This document shows positions 38,183 to 51,388 of a stretch of DNA of 64,000 nt, piece by piece (within the stretch, counting starts at the first letter, position 1; every line of letters starts with the position of its first letter). The position numbers were made by a program, and so were the translations under genes. Under the pieces are notes generated by a model. The model made no database searches. It was not told the DNA's origin and was given only the letters and a program-made list of their open reading frames with translations. The stretch comes from Balanoglossus misakiensis (taxonomy: Eukaryota; Hemichordata), in contig CM082582.2 in assembly GCA_040954595.2 (NCBI GenBank), positions 11,160,001-11,224,000 on the forward strand, given 5' to 3'.

Positions 38183-41100
38183 ATGCCAGCGACAGGTAAC
38201 TTTTACAGTGGCAGCAGTAGAAAGTCCGGAGTTCTCTCCGGCGCTGATCTTCTGAAGTCGAGTTTCACACGTACACTACATCACAAGGCTTGCACATCAT
38301 TCCTGTCTCCCGTTATGTTGTATTCAGTGAATGATTGGGCGCCGTGCCAAAATGCAGAGGCGGGATAAAACTTCCCCGTTCGTTCACGAAATGAGTGAGC
38401 ATATAAGTGAACTCATGCGTAGATTGGAAATGCCTCGAGCTTTATGTTTTGATATTGACATGATAATGAAATTAACATTCGTCTTTGCTTCTTTGTTTTC
38501 ATAAATGGCTTGACCACCCCAGAAGGCCAAAATTCGAGGTGAGTGTGTAGGATAATTTTCGTTCAGTTTTGAACATTTGTGTAGAATTCATTTCACCTTG
38601 CTGCAGAAACGTAGCTCGAAGTTTGCCTGGTATTTGCCGTCCACACGCAAGTCACCAGGCAAAACCTCGAGGTACTTTACTGCAGGTAATACCTGTTGAT
38701 AATTACCAGGGTGGGCTATGGTTTTACCCCCTTATATTCACATGGAAAACTGTTTGCTAAGTCAGTATGTACTTCACTAGTTTTGTAAACAAACAAGCAA
38801 GCAAGCAAGCAAAGTAAAGAATTTTGAAACACACATGACTAGTAATATGCAAGTTCTGAGTAAATTGATTTCATGTTCATCAAGATAAATTATTGTAAAT
38901 AAACCCCACACAACAACACTTAAATGTATATAACAATACACTCTGACACATTTTGTCTTGCCATTTTGTTTTGACAGTGATGGTGACTCTATTAAAGTTT
39001 ATGTCAGAGTACGACCCCCAGATAACCCAGACCAGGAGTTTGACCATGGACAGCAGTGCTTGGAAGTTCGTCAGCCAAACAGCATTCGAATGTTCAGTAA
39101 ACCTGAAGCAAAGGTTTTCACATATGATCATGTGGCAGACATCCAAACAACACAGGTAATTCATGCATCACCAGTTCACACTCTACTACCGGTAATTATT
39201 AATATTCACCTGAGAAAGTTTATGCTCAAACTCCATTATATGTCACTCTTCAGGAAGAAGTATTTGGAGCTGTGGGCAGAAAAACAATTGAAAGTTGTGT
39301 TGCAGGTTACAACGGGACAATATTTGCATAGTAAGTGAATGTAACATAAGTACAGTGTGCTTGATATCACAATACTAAGTTACATGATGATGTACCTCAG
39401 TAGTAACTTGTAAGTCATACAGCTAATAATTTTGCACCAGGTGGTATGTTTAATTAAGAACTGTTTTTTTTTTCCCATTATCCAGCGGACAGACTGGGTC
39501 AGGCAAAACATTCACCATGATTGGTAAGTTGATGTAAATCAGAAAACTGTATACTTCTTGACAGAAATGTAATTTAACATCCATTTGCAATGTGGGTAAT
39601 TTTGATGAAGATGCATTTTCATGTATTGTGATCTGTCAGTCTATTGATCTGTCATTACACAGGCCCCAATGAAGACACTGATAGTTTTCACCATGAACTC
39701 AGAGGTGTAATTCCAAGGAGTTTTGAGTATCTTTTCAATCTGGTCAGCAGGGAACAAGAAAAGGTGGGTTGAGTAGAAATGAATTTTATTTTAGTGGAAA
39801 TGAATAGTTTCCACTATCAGTAAAATCACTAAAAAACCAAGTCACTTTTGAGTTTTTTTGGGTTTACTTTTTTCTCGTTTTTCAGCATGGTGAGAATGTG
39901 GAATTCCTGTGCAAGTGTTCCTTCTTGGAAATCTACAATGAACAGATCTATGACTTGTTGGACACAGCATCGGCAGGTCTGCACCTCAGGGAGGACATTC
40001 GTAAAGGTGTATTCGTGGACGGTCTCATAGAACAGACAGTGTCCAGTTCTAATGATGCCTATCAGGTGAGATATCTGTATACTAGCTCTGGATTGTGTAG
40101 ATGTGGACAATGATTATTGTGAATTGACTGTTCATAGTGACTTTCCCCCTAATAGTTCACTCTCATTAACAACACGTGGGATTGCGGGAGTGTGTTTTCA
40201 TGGATGGACTCGGATTACAACATGAACTGATGATTCCTTTCAGGTTTTATCGGCCGGTTGGCTGAACAGGAGAGTGGCTTCCACGTCCATGAACAGGGAG
40301 AGTTCCCGCAGTCATGCTGTCTTCACTCTAACCATTGAATCGAAGGTGAGTGAATTATGTGAGGACATCATCAAAGGTTGTCTGTCTTTTCATCCTTTCC
40401 CATAAATAAGCATTATGCTATAGGAAACAATTTTATTCCTGCAGGTCATAAAACTATTTCCTCTGTATTCACAGGAAAAGAAAGCAGGTGTTTCCAACAT
40501 CCGTGTGTCTCATCTCAGCTTGGTCGACCTGGCTGGCAGCGAGAGACAGAAAGACACCAACACGCATGGAGTCAGACTGAAAGAAGCAGGCAGCATCAAC
40601 CGGTCCCTCTCAGCCCTGGGTAACGTCATCATGGCCTTGGTGGACATCGCACACGGCAAAACCAGACACGTCCCTTACAGGGATTCAAAACTTAGCTTTC
40701 TACTCAGGGTGAGTTTTCCTCAAATCTAAGATTTGAGTGTTGGCCTGTATAATAGAAGCATTCACTAACTCAATCACTGTATGCATTTTAATAAATATAT
40801 TTGTACTACATTTGTAGGATGCTCTTGGAGGCAACGCCAAGACTTACATCATCGCCTGCGTTCATCCGGGCATCCGCTGCTTCGGGGAGACGCTGTCCAC
40901 CCTGCACTTTGCCAACAGAGCCAAGATGATCAAAAACAAAGCCAAGATCAATGAGGACACACAGGGCAATGTCGTCCACCTCCAGGCTGAAATCAAGAGA
41001 CTTCGAGACGAACTCACCAGATTCCAGTCGGGTGCCATCGACATTCCAATGCCAATGCTGGGCGGTGCCGGAGATATGGTTCCGGCCAACGGCGCCGGCG

Positions 41101-44100
41101 CCAGACTGGAGCGGCAATGGAAGAGGAAGTTCCTGGATGCCATGTACTTCCGGGAGAAGCTGGAGTTCAGCCAGAGGAGTTTGATGGACCGGGTGTCCAA
41201 GCTGGAGGAGCACTGTGAGAAGAAGGACAAGTTCCTGCAGTCGTCCAGAATGATCATCAAGTTCCGCGAGAATACAATCATACAACTGGAAAAAGTGCAG
41301 AAGAAAGAGCTGGTTTATCACGATGCAAAAGATGACATCATTGTAAGTTTGAATTGAATACTTCAGTCTGCTAGAATTTCCACAATACCTGGTAGTCAAG
41401 AAGGGTGAACTGAAAATGTTTTTGACAAGAAATGTTTTGAATTTTGGTAAACTGCTTGAATCTAAAGAGGGACTGGGGGTGAAAGGGTTAACTCAAATCA
41501 AAACTAAGCCGCCACTTTTTCTCACCAGGACAATCTGAAGAAGGAAATCGAAGTGCTCCAGGAGAAGATCAGCCATCACCCAGGCGTCACCAAGTACGCC
41601 ATGGAAAACCAGAACCTGAGGGCGGAGATCAAGAGACTGCAACACCTGGAGTCTGTGCGCAGCGCCGCGGTGTATGACGAGGAACGCATACTGCAGCTGG
41701 AGAAACAGTACAAAGAGCTGGTCAGTGAAAATGAAGGTACGAGTGATGATTGATCAGAAGTGTTGTGGCAATGCTTGTACATGTACATATATAGGCGGCC
41801 ATGTTTAGTGACTTTTGGTCCATATCTTCATATGATAGTACTTAGTTTCCATGTGTCTGACAGCCCATTTCTCTCTCCGTCTCAGTTCCAGAAAGACCAG
41901 GCAGTGTGACGCCCAACAGTACCCCCCAGGCTGCTGACAAAGTGTCGGTTGCAACCCTGGAGAGGTACAAGGCTCAAGTGCAACAGCTGCAGAAAGCTCT
42001 AGATTCTGTAAGTTTTGGGTCTTGCTGAGTTGCATTTGCTGATGTTTGTTCCATTGATATTTCTTCTGTGAATAGTGTCCTGAATTGAGGAGAATTTCCG
42101 CACCCTTTCTGTATTTTTTTCAGGCCAAACAAGAACTGGCCGAAAAGGAAGAGCTGGCGAGGCAGAAACAAGCAGATCTGGAGGCAGAAAATGTGTCTCT
42201 GAACAAGACAGTTTCGGAGTTAGAGAAAGTGCTGGAGGGCATCAAAGTGAAAAACAAGATGGAGATGGAAGTGATGAAAGACATGCATGCAGAGACCATC
42301 AAGGTTGGTACAAGAACGGTTGTCCTGATGTCTTAGAGTAATGGTTGCTCTTGTGAGGTTACCATTACATGCAGAATTTTCATTTGAACCATTTTCATCC
42401 AAATTATGCTCATCTAAAACTAAAAAGTATTTTTGTAATTGAAAATCTCTTTCTCTTGTACCTCAAAGACAATAACAACACCAAAGAGAGCTGTGTACAC
42501 TCTGAGAAACAGGAAGGTCTTGGCGAGAGCATCTGGAGGCAGTAGTCTCGGAAACTCACCAATATCGATGTCTCTCAGTGAGGATGAAGGGGAGGAGTTC
42601 TATGAGGAAGGCATTAATGATGTTGCCATGCCGGCAGAGATGACTGATCAGAGATGCGAGGCCCTGACTGAAGAAATCAAGAAATTTAGAGTAAGTATTT
42701 TGGGGAAAAGGGAGAAAGGGGTCTTGTGGTGATCGCTGTCAATCATCTTTCTCCAAACATTGCAAGCACTGGAAGTCTGAAGTATTTAAAAGCCAACAAT
42801 ACATTGTGCTCTTATTTTTAATTCCAGGAAAGGTACAATTCAATGTTAGAGCAACTGCAGGAGGATGAATCAAAGGCTTTGAAAGTGAAACAAGAAATGT
42901 GTAAACTGGAAGTTCAAAATCAACAGCTGAATGAGGTAAGATTGTGGCTTTGCTGGCATTATTGTGAGCTTTTGGGTCAAGGTGTATTTTAAAAATAGAT
43001 GGTGTTTCTTGTAGGTTCTCATATTTCAGACATGATCTCAAAATGTCAGAATCAAATATCTTTGGTCCTACCTTGCAGACACTTCAATCAAGTCGTTCTG
43101 ATTGGACAATCAAAGAGCAAGAGTTGACCAATCAGATCACAAAGATGACTGCAAAGCTTGAAGAATTGACAGTGGACCATGATGGTAAGTTGTTGACTAT
43201 AGACAGGGGCGTCAATATGTGATTTGAAATCAAAGTTGTGATCAAAGTTACTGATCCTAATGGCTTTTATGTTGAGGTGTAACATCATATTATTACTATG
43301 ATCATCAGTGATAAAAAGTGAAGTTGAGGATCTGAGAGTGTTGCTCAATTCAGCCGACCGACAATTAGACGAAGAAAAACAGACAAAAGAACGACTAATA
43401 GCCGAACAAGGCGAAGAAAAAGCCGTGATTGACGCCAAAGTGGTGCGGATCGAAATGGAGACGTTTAATCTGCAGAAACGACTGGATGAGTTGAGGGAGG
43501 AGAGAGACCAGAGTCAGAATGACTACCAGACTTCAGAGATGGAAAAACAACTGCTTGAGAAACATCTTGAGGAAAGTATGGAACTTCTGAAGAAAGAGAA
43601 TGACCAGGCGAAGCAGTTGGAACAAGAGATGCAGGTATGTTTGCCAGATGCAAAGTTTTTTATCAGTCATCTTTTGTTGTATGGAGGTGTTTGATACTAC
43701 ATGTATAGTCATAGCAACCACTTCTGTTTCACTGTACCATTCTTTTAAACTCATTCCCTTCAGTTGCTGCTGAACAAGTTGGAGGCAGAAACGGAGAAAA
43801 CAACTGCACTGGAAGCACAGTTGAAACAAGAAGACAAAGAAAAAGAGTTGCTGAAGGCTTTAGAAGACAACACTCTGCTGAAAACACAAAACACTGACAT
43901 ATTAGCACAGTGTCAACAGTTGGTATGTGGGAAATGCCCTGTGCTTTGTGATTTCTGATGTTTTTTTACACGTTCTTTGAAATATTAGTTTGAAATTGTT
44001 GTACTGTCAAGGACAATGTGAAATGTTTCTGTCCTTATTGTGCACAAAACCTAACACTTCACACATTTATTTTGTTTCAGAGGGAGACACTTACAAATAC

Positions 44101-46879
44101 TCAGGCGACAGTTGAAGAGTCGAACAGCACCATCACAGCATTACAGAAGAGAGCAACAGAAGACAAGGTATTAGTTATTTCAAAGTCAGGATGATTCCAT
44201 GAGCTTAATCGCAAAATGCTTTGAGATATGGCGGCCATTTTGAATTTCAACTTTGAGACTGTTTTGCTCTCTCATTCAAAATTATGCGGTGACCTCAAAC
44301 ATGTATTCTGGACACTTTTCAGGAGGCCTTGTCTAAACTGATGGCCACAATACAGGAGCTACGGTCATGCCTCAGCGACAAAGACGACAGGATACTGAAC
44401 CTTGGCAGCGAGCTGGAAGACGCCATCAGTCAGTGCGAACTCTTACAGGAGTCGAACACAAAACTGGGCACCCAGACCCAAACACTGCAGGATGAAATTC
44501 AGAGAAACACCGAGTCCATGTCATCTCAGGCAGCTAAGCATAACATGGAGGTTAGTCTTAAAATCATTCTACAGAAGAGGCTGGGCATTTGAATTTTCTT
44601 TGCAAAGGAACGGTGAGCTTACATACATGTACATGTTCACATATGCTGTACCTGTGTGATGAATTATTTTTCCCCATTTCTTTCGCCAGCTTGATTTATT
44701 ACAAGATGAGCTTGAGGAAACGATTGAACAGTGTCAGAGTCTGACTAAAGAACTCCACGGTCAGTCGGAACTACTGCAGTCCACACAGAACGACAGGGAC
44801 AATTACGCTAAACAAATAACCGAACTCTTAGGAAAGGTAGGAAGAATCTCATTGTATGCTCTCTCCAGACATGACACTTTTGCCTTTCCCTCTTCCAATA
44901 CGTTAGTTGAGTTAACTGATGTTGACATGTCCCTTGAGTTTTTTTACTCAGATATCTTGTTTCTCATTTCAATGACATGACAGGTGAGTAAACTAGAAGT
45001 TGAAATGGAGACCTCACAAACAGAGTACGAGAGTAAACTAAGAGAAGCAGAGGCCAACACATCGACCATCGTTGTTGAAACCCAGAATGGTGAATTGCAA
45101 ACCACAATTGAAGAACAAAGAGAAGAAATCACACAATATCCTTTTCTGTTTTAACAATAAATCCCCCTCCTTGATTAACTGCCAATAGGCCTGGGTATAC
45201 TTGTATTTATTGGCATGGTTTTGACACCAAAGATGGTGCGACTCACAATCTTTGTATAAAAAAACATTTCCTTAACCATACTCAAGCTGAGAACCGACCA
45301 GGCCAAGATGACAGGCATCTTCGAGGAATTTGAAAACACCAGGAAAGAGAAGAACGAAGAAATTCAAATGTTGAAGGTGAGGTAATAGATTGGTTGATTC
45401 ATGTTCACCACCAAGCATGGGACTGTGATTTGCCACTCTGATTGTACCTCATACTTACTAACTATTGAAATCATTTCTTGTTGACAGTCACAACTCTTGG
45501 AGATCGACAGAGTCATAGCTGAGAAAGAAGTCATTGCCACAAATTTCCAAATGATGAAATATGACTTTGAATTCCTCAAGGATCAGGCCGAAGAAAAGTA
45601 AGACATTTTCAAGTTGATTTCATTAAGATATTAACATTTTAGCGATTACTTGTAGTACAACTACCGGTACATGCACCATGGTACAACAAAGTCTTGTGTA
45701 ATTTGATGGCGGTAGTTACTCACTCTTAGTTAATGCTTTTTTTAACGCACAGAGAGGCAGAGTTGAAGGCACAACTAGACAGTGCCAGGTTGGAATGCGA
45801 CAAAGCCAGGGCAGCATACTTCAGTGCTAACAGACTGAAAGAAGAGACAATAGATGAGAAAATCAGACTTGAAACTGAGTAAGTAAAACAGTTCATGTGT
45901 CTTTTGAATGTCCTGGACTTGTTAAAATGATCCAGCAAATCCTTGAATGTTTTAGACCTCAAATTGTGTTACATTTTGTACATGTGTCTGAGTTTATTTT
46001 TTTTCTAACAGACTTGCACAGATGAGAGCGAATATGGAACTCCAGCTTGAAAATACCAAAGAAATCACGGATGAGCTCCAAAGGTAAGTGGTTTTAACCC
46101 AGTCAAGTCCACAGTGCATGGTGTTGTTTGATTACATCATGAAATGAAATCTTGTTAATAGATTGGCATATCCATCTTTGTTACTTTCAGATGATAATGA
46201 AGTATTCTTTTTATTTGTCAATGATATAGGACACAACTTCTTGAAATGGCGCATTTCCAAGAGAAAGAAGAACTGCGCTCGGCCCTGGAGCAAGAAACGG
46301 AGAAGAGAACAAAACTGAACATGGTCAGTTAGGATTACTATCATTTTTGACTGCAGAAGGTTTTCACTGTCACCATTTTTCCAGTTCAGTTAGGCCCTTG
46401 TGTAGTTTTCACTATACAGATACTAAGATTTTGGTCCATTTGTTCTTAGGAATTGAGGAAACTGGAAGAAAAATGTGAAGAATCAGCAATGGAGAATGCC
46501 AAACTTATAACACATCAAAACTTAAAACAGAAAATCCACTACCATCTGCAGATTAAAAAAGAAAACAATCAACTTAAAGAAGTAAGTAAAATCCTTGCAA
46601 AATTCAATTTTGCCATTCCAAGGCATGTACATCTGATCTGGCCACCATGATCCACGTGATTATCTGAAATATGCTGTTTGTCAAATGTGATAGATGCTGC
46701 ACTCGTTTCACACACTAACATTTACTCTTGATTCCTTGTCACTATAGCAACTGGGAAAAGTCCGAAATGAATGTGCCAAGGTGAAACAGGAGCTTGACCA
46801 CTACAGGAAAGGATTTCACAAGCCAAGACCGATTGGGGACTCAGAACTGAAAGAGAACTGCGATCCAACTATTGTCTGA
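38183..46879 (+). CDS. KIF15: Kinesin-12 motor KIF15 (29 coding exons)
   Basis: Plus-end-directed mitotic kinesin that supports spindle bipolarity alongside Eg5. The exons are 38183-38195, 38523-38538, 38978-39155, 39254-39330, 39486-39523, 39663-39763, 39886-40065, 40244-40345, 40475-40708, 40818-41342, 41529-41736, 41886-42007, 42124-42303, 42469-42690, 42828-42935, 43079-43184, 43309-43634, 43764-43922, 44081-44167, 44323-44550, 44690-44836, 44984-45135, 45295-45376, 45488-45597, 45753-45878, 46012-46083, 46230-46323, 46450-46581 and 46748-46879. They total 1418 residues (human, from memory, 1388). The motor domain covers about residues 12-365: P-loop GQTGSGKT at 96-103, switch I NRESSRSH at 218-225, switch II DLAGSE at 253-258. 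The kinesin-12 insert [16 protein letters not shown] follows, then TITTPKR and a long coiled coil to the C-terminus. The first two tiny exons are the least certain part. One intron (45136-45294) is AT-AC. AATAAA at 47698 is a likely poly(A) signal. Confidence 0.96.
45136..45294 (+). other. U12-type AT-AC intron in KIF15
   Basis: The 159-bp intron starts ATATCCTTTT, the minor-spliceosome AT-AC donor. It contains a perfect branch consensus TTCCTTAAC (45268-45276). It ends AC at 45293-45294, 19 bases after the branch A. Only this AC acceptor keeps frame: EEIT, then His built across the junction, then [14 protein letters not shown]. No GT-AG pair I tried joins the two exons in frame. Confidence 0.85.
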
Positions 46880-48960
46880 CACACGGTGCAGATGTTACGA
46901 CTGTCGGGCGTCGCCTTGTTGAAATTGTGTGATCCAAAATGGCCACAGTAGCGTCACATTGTCGCAGTAGTATTGAGATAATTGGTCAAAAAATCTTGCC
47001 CCAGCATTTGCCATGACAGAGTACATTGTATGTGTTCCAGAGCTTGTTTCAGCAGCGCTAGTGAGTGTGATATCAACCTTGATACAAAGATGAAATCAAA
47101 CTGCAATCAGAAATCTGCAGCAAGTTTACTGTGAAGATCATTGCATATCAGTGTGTGTGTGTGTGTGTGATCCAAGTGGTTGTTCCTCTATTGAATCAGA
47201 CTATGTTGTAAGTGATCACTGTAAAGAGATGTTATTTTTTGTGCCAATCAAGTCAGGGGTAAGATTGTTCGTCCATATGGGGAAGAATACGAACAGTTGG
47301 GTCGAACCACTGGATCCTGATCTTGACTGGTGGGTATGTAATAATTCTATGAACCTTAAACTCGTCCAAAAATTATATGGTAAATTACATTCCAATGCTC
47401 ACAGATGCCAGTGTCTTTCTGCAACTACTGGGTAGAACTTAAAAGTGACCTGAAATATCGTGATACTGTTGTATGTTTTCCATGTTTGGCTGTAGTGTGT
47501 GTAGTCTGTGGGTCAAATGTAGCAATATCTTGTTTGTGAAGCCTTGATCTTCTGTTGATTTCTATGAAGATGTGTAATTGTCCAGCAGGTTCTTATTTTT
47601 TTTAATTTTTAAAGAATTTAGATGTTTTATTTCAAATAGTACACTTAATCATGTACGCGAATGAAATAATTAACATGTATATAGATCTTAATACTGCAAT
47701 AAACCAGTAAAATACTAAATATATTTTTTTTATGTTTTTAATTGTGGGCCTTGTCAGTTTTACATTTGATTTTTTTCATATAATAGTATTGTCCCCCCCC
47801 CCCTTCCTACATCTGAGAGACTGAAATTAAGACAACACTCTTGATTTGATGTTATTGGGCTGTTTTACTGCCCATGAGTGGCTCTTTAATGAAGGAAAAT
47901 ATTACATCAGAAGTCAACATGGTGTGCTTGTTGCAACACCAAAGAATACAACAACAAAAAAACGTGACTTTGAATGCCCCTAGACATTAATGAGGAAATG
48001 TGACAAAAAATGGCAGTCCTGGGAAATACCATCACTGAAAAAAGTTTCTTTGAGCTACAAAATTTACATTTATCGACAATTATAAATCATAATGTGTACA
48101 TAAAAATAAACATTGATTACTTTGGCAATGTCACATGACTTTGCAAGCAAGTTCTGCCAGGAAAAAGTCAGAAGGGTATTTGTTGCAAATTACAACAATA
48201 CTGACCAGAAATAACGATGTTGCACATTAAATTATTTGGGGAAAACAATCCTTTGCCCAAACAGGTATTTTAAGTAAAGTTCAGCTATAGATACTTTCAG
48301 AAAATACCAAACTATTATTAAGATTTTGATATTGTTTAAAAATGCCCAGATAATATTTTAACAGACTATTTTATACTTCTAATTTTCAAGGTCAGTAAGG
48401 TCATAAAGAAGACAGACACAAGATGGTGGAATACTAATGTATGAAAGTAAAAGTACACAGACTGCATGAAATGAATTTGCAAGGTACAATATTGTGTTAT
48501 GGTTTATATATTTGCATATTAAATATATTCATATTGGATAATAGTCCAATGTAAGATAACGTGTGACAAAATAAACTGGAAATTGGCAGTCATAATTCTA
48601 GACATTTTTGTCTTCTGGTACAGCGTATATTTTATGCAGGGTGGTTTACAATTTGACTTAGTACTATTTATTCTGCTTTGGCAGTACAAATTTTGGATGC
48701 CCAACACAGTTTTATCTGTTTGTAATGTATGATAATTTTATTGTGTGTAAAATGACTATCCTGCAAAAATGAATTTCTCACTTGAGGGAGACTTAGAGCT
48801 GTTACAAATACCCTGAAAAAATATGTATATACATTGTGCGACTTCTATCATGACGAAAAAATGTATTGGAAAAAAAAGACATACAAAATTGGATTGAAAA
48901 AGGGACAAATATATTCATTGCAGATCAGTACAACTGGGAAAATGAATGCTGAATTTATCG
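46880..48960. other. Convergent 3' regions of KIF15 and EMC8/9
   Basis: No gene seen. A (TG)n run lies at about 47150-47169, a poly-C run at 47793-47802, and AATAAA for KIF15 at 47698-47703. For the minus-strand gene a TTTATT (AATAAA on the minus strand) is at 48667-48672. The sequence is AT-rich, as expected for 3' UTRs and the space between two convergent genes. Confidence 0.7.
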
Positions 48961-50977
48961 CTACAAACACTGGTTGATGATGCTATTGATGTCTTGGTTG
49001 AGCCAGTCTAGGGAGATATCATCCAGGTGATTGTCAAAGTCAACTAGGTCCTTGTGGAGTTTGGATCGCAGTAAATCTGACGCAATGGCAAGGCACTTCT
49101 CGTCATCTTCCAGGGTCACGCTGTGCCAACAAAAGAAACGAAAACACTTGGTGAAATGTGCAAAGTGTGATCTGTCAATGGCACAACATCAGTTCCTGCT
49201 CATTAAGTCCTACACATCATTATTTAATATGGAGGGTGATTTCAAAATACTGTAGTAAGTTTCACTACCAACGTCAACACGGGGATGTTTGAAAGCAGCG
49301 TCCTCTGGTGGCACTTTTTTCAGACACCACCATACCTCTTACCTGGCTATATCTTTTACTTTCCATTCATTTTTATTTTCTTGGTATGAGTATAATTTTA
49401 AAGCTATATCTTTGCATTCTATTGACATTTTCCTATTTTCAACCTGAAAGAAAAGGTAAAGGGAATGTGAGGAAAGCAAGTGGCAGAAAAAGCACAAAGC
49501 CACTACCGTACAGGTACTTGTGTTGTCAAAATCATTAACCCTAACAGTGCCAAGTCAGTAGGAAACGTAGTTATTTTCCTACCCCCCTAGAATCCCGGGC
49601 ATACTTGACTGTGGAGAAATGAATTGGTATCAGACTGTGTAATGTCAAATATTTGAACAGCTGAGTACATACTAAACCGCCTCTGCTGGGTAATTTGATC
49701 AGGCCAAGATGATCATAAACAGTGGATACAGCTAGATTGAGGCAAACGACCCTGTCTAAATACACACATGGCAGCTAATCAAAGAAACCAACACTGTCTA
49801 AATACGTATTCCAGTGATGATACGTATCTATATGGACTTGAGACTCTAACGGGTTATGACACCCGGTAGCAATAGGGTTAATTGCCCAATCACCAAGAAT
49901 TCCTTGATGTGTCTGTAAATGAAAAGACCCCACCCACCTTATCAACCCATACTGTATATGAACAATCTAATCCCAACACTTACCATGAAAACATTTGCCT
50001 CTGTTGCATTTTCTCTGATTTTGTCTGCAATCTTCACAGCAATGGCATTCATACTGTGAAAATGACAGCAAAGAATATTTCAACATTCTACTTTGATGAA
50101 AATGATGGCTTCGAAGAAGAAACGTTTATCCTTTACATCATAGATCCCTTTAACACAACAGAAAATATTGTTGTGTTGCACCATAGACCCTAGTAGTAGT
50201 ACTTACTCTGAATCATGGAGATGTTCATTGGCTTGGTAATACCCAGCTATAACGCTACCCGTTCGTTTACAGTACGAGTCAATCTGGAAAAGAATGAAGT
50301 TCCAACCATTATGATACCTTCTCACCTTTGGCACAGTGACTTTAAAAAATATGTTGATTCAACTCAGAGACAGGCATAGCTGGGTGATTTATGATCTTAT
50401 CATGATAGTATGCAAATTAAAATTCTTATGCAGCCATTTTTTCATAGCGGAGAGATTGTGCACTGATAACACTAACAAAAAGTAGTTATTTGGTTAAACG
50501 CGAGAAACTGTCGATTTTTATTGAATGAACACACTATGACCAGCCATAGAAATGAATGTACATTTCACTCAAACACTAATTTCCAACCAGGAGGCGATCT
50601 CCAATGCGATATCGATATATGCCACTCATATTAAACCCGGTAGGAGAAGGGTTTCAAATCAGCGGCAATCACACGTTCTGAAAATTTATGATAGTCGAAC
50701 ACGTGTTTGAACACCGGCATATAAATGCCGCAGCAAACACACTTTACAATAGCACATAGAAAGATCAACTCACCCTCGTCAATGCGACTTCCAACATCGG
50801 TGCTAAACCCAGAGCCAGATGAAATAGCGGGATCGCGTCTACGTAAATTAACGACTTGTTTTCCTTAAGTTTCTTTTTATCTGCCAATAAAACGCCATTG
50901 AGCGAACAGTGGGGATATTTTGCAGCATGAAACAAAATTTTCGTGTAAGCTCGTATACTCATAATAATCTCCGCCAT
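48961..50977 (-). CDS. EMC8: ER membrane protein complex subunit 8/9
   Basis: Cytosolic MPN-fold subunit of the ER membrane complex, which inserts tail-anchored and multipass proteins into the ER membrane. Five exons on the minus strand: 50774-50977, 50207-50283, 49984-50053, 49343-49443 and 48961-49120, giving 203 residues (human EMC8 about 210, from memory). Diagnostic stretches are YTKILFHAAKYPHCSLNGVL, IPLFHLALGLAPMLEVALT, SVIAGYYQANEHLHDS and the C-terminal signature LVDFDNHLDDISLDWLN. The start at 50977 (MAEIIMSIRAYTK) fits the vertebrate N-terminus; the frame stays open upstream but adds sequence not seen in the family. Vertebrates have two paralogues, EMC8 and EMC9. This could be the single pre-duplication form, so the symbol is provisional. 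Confidence 0.93.
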
Positions 50978-51388
50978 TTTGGTCAATGTGTTCGCCCGTT
51001 CTTTACACCAAGACTGTGCCATTTCAGTGGAGGGGAGGACACAACGTGATTTTTGTAACATGGCCACTATTTTCTATACTTTAGGAGTTACTAATTGTTT
51101 GTAAATTAATAAACCTGATAGTAAAATTGACCTGGGGGATAAATTGGTTCACTTTTCTCATAATTTGACTTTTAACTATTCATCTCATCAGTGAACGCTA
51201 CGTTGTTTTATTAGAATCGTCGAATAGAGGGCGCAATGTACTGGTACTCGTTCATTCACATGGTCATGGTTTCTCGTACCAGTATTACTGGTCACTTGTA
51301 TAAGCTGGTGGTAGTGTAGTAGGGCCGGGGCGATACAGGGGAAGGGCGTGTGGTGGTGGTCAGTCGTCAACTGCTACTGTTTATCACG
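50978..51388. promoter_or_regulatory. Bidirectional promoter region EMC8-9/TMEM42
   Basis: 411 bp separate two divergent start codons. I see no TATA box in either direction, as is usual for housekeeping divergent pairs. The right half is more GC-rich (around 51300-51370). Confidence 0.55.
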
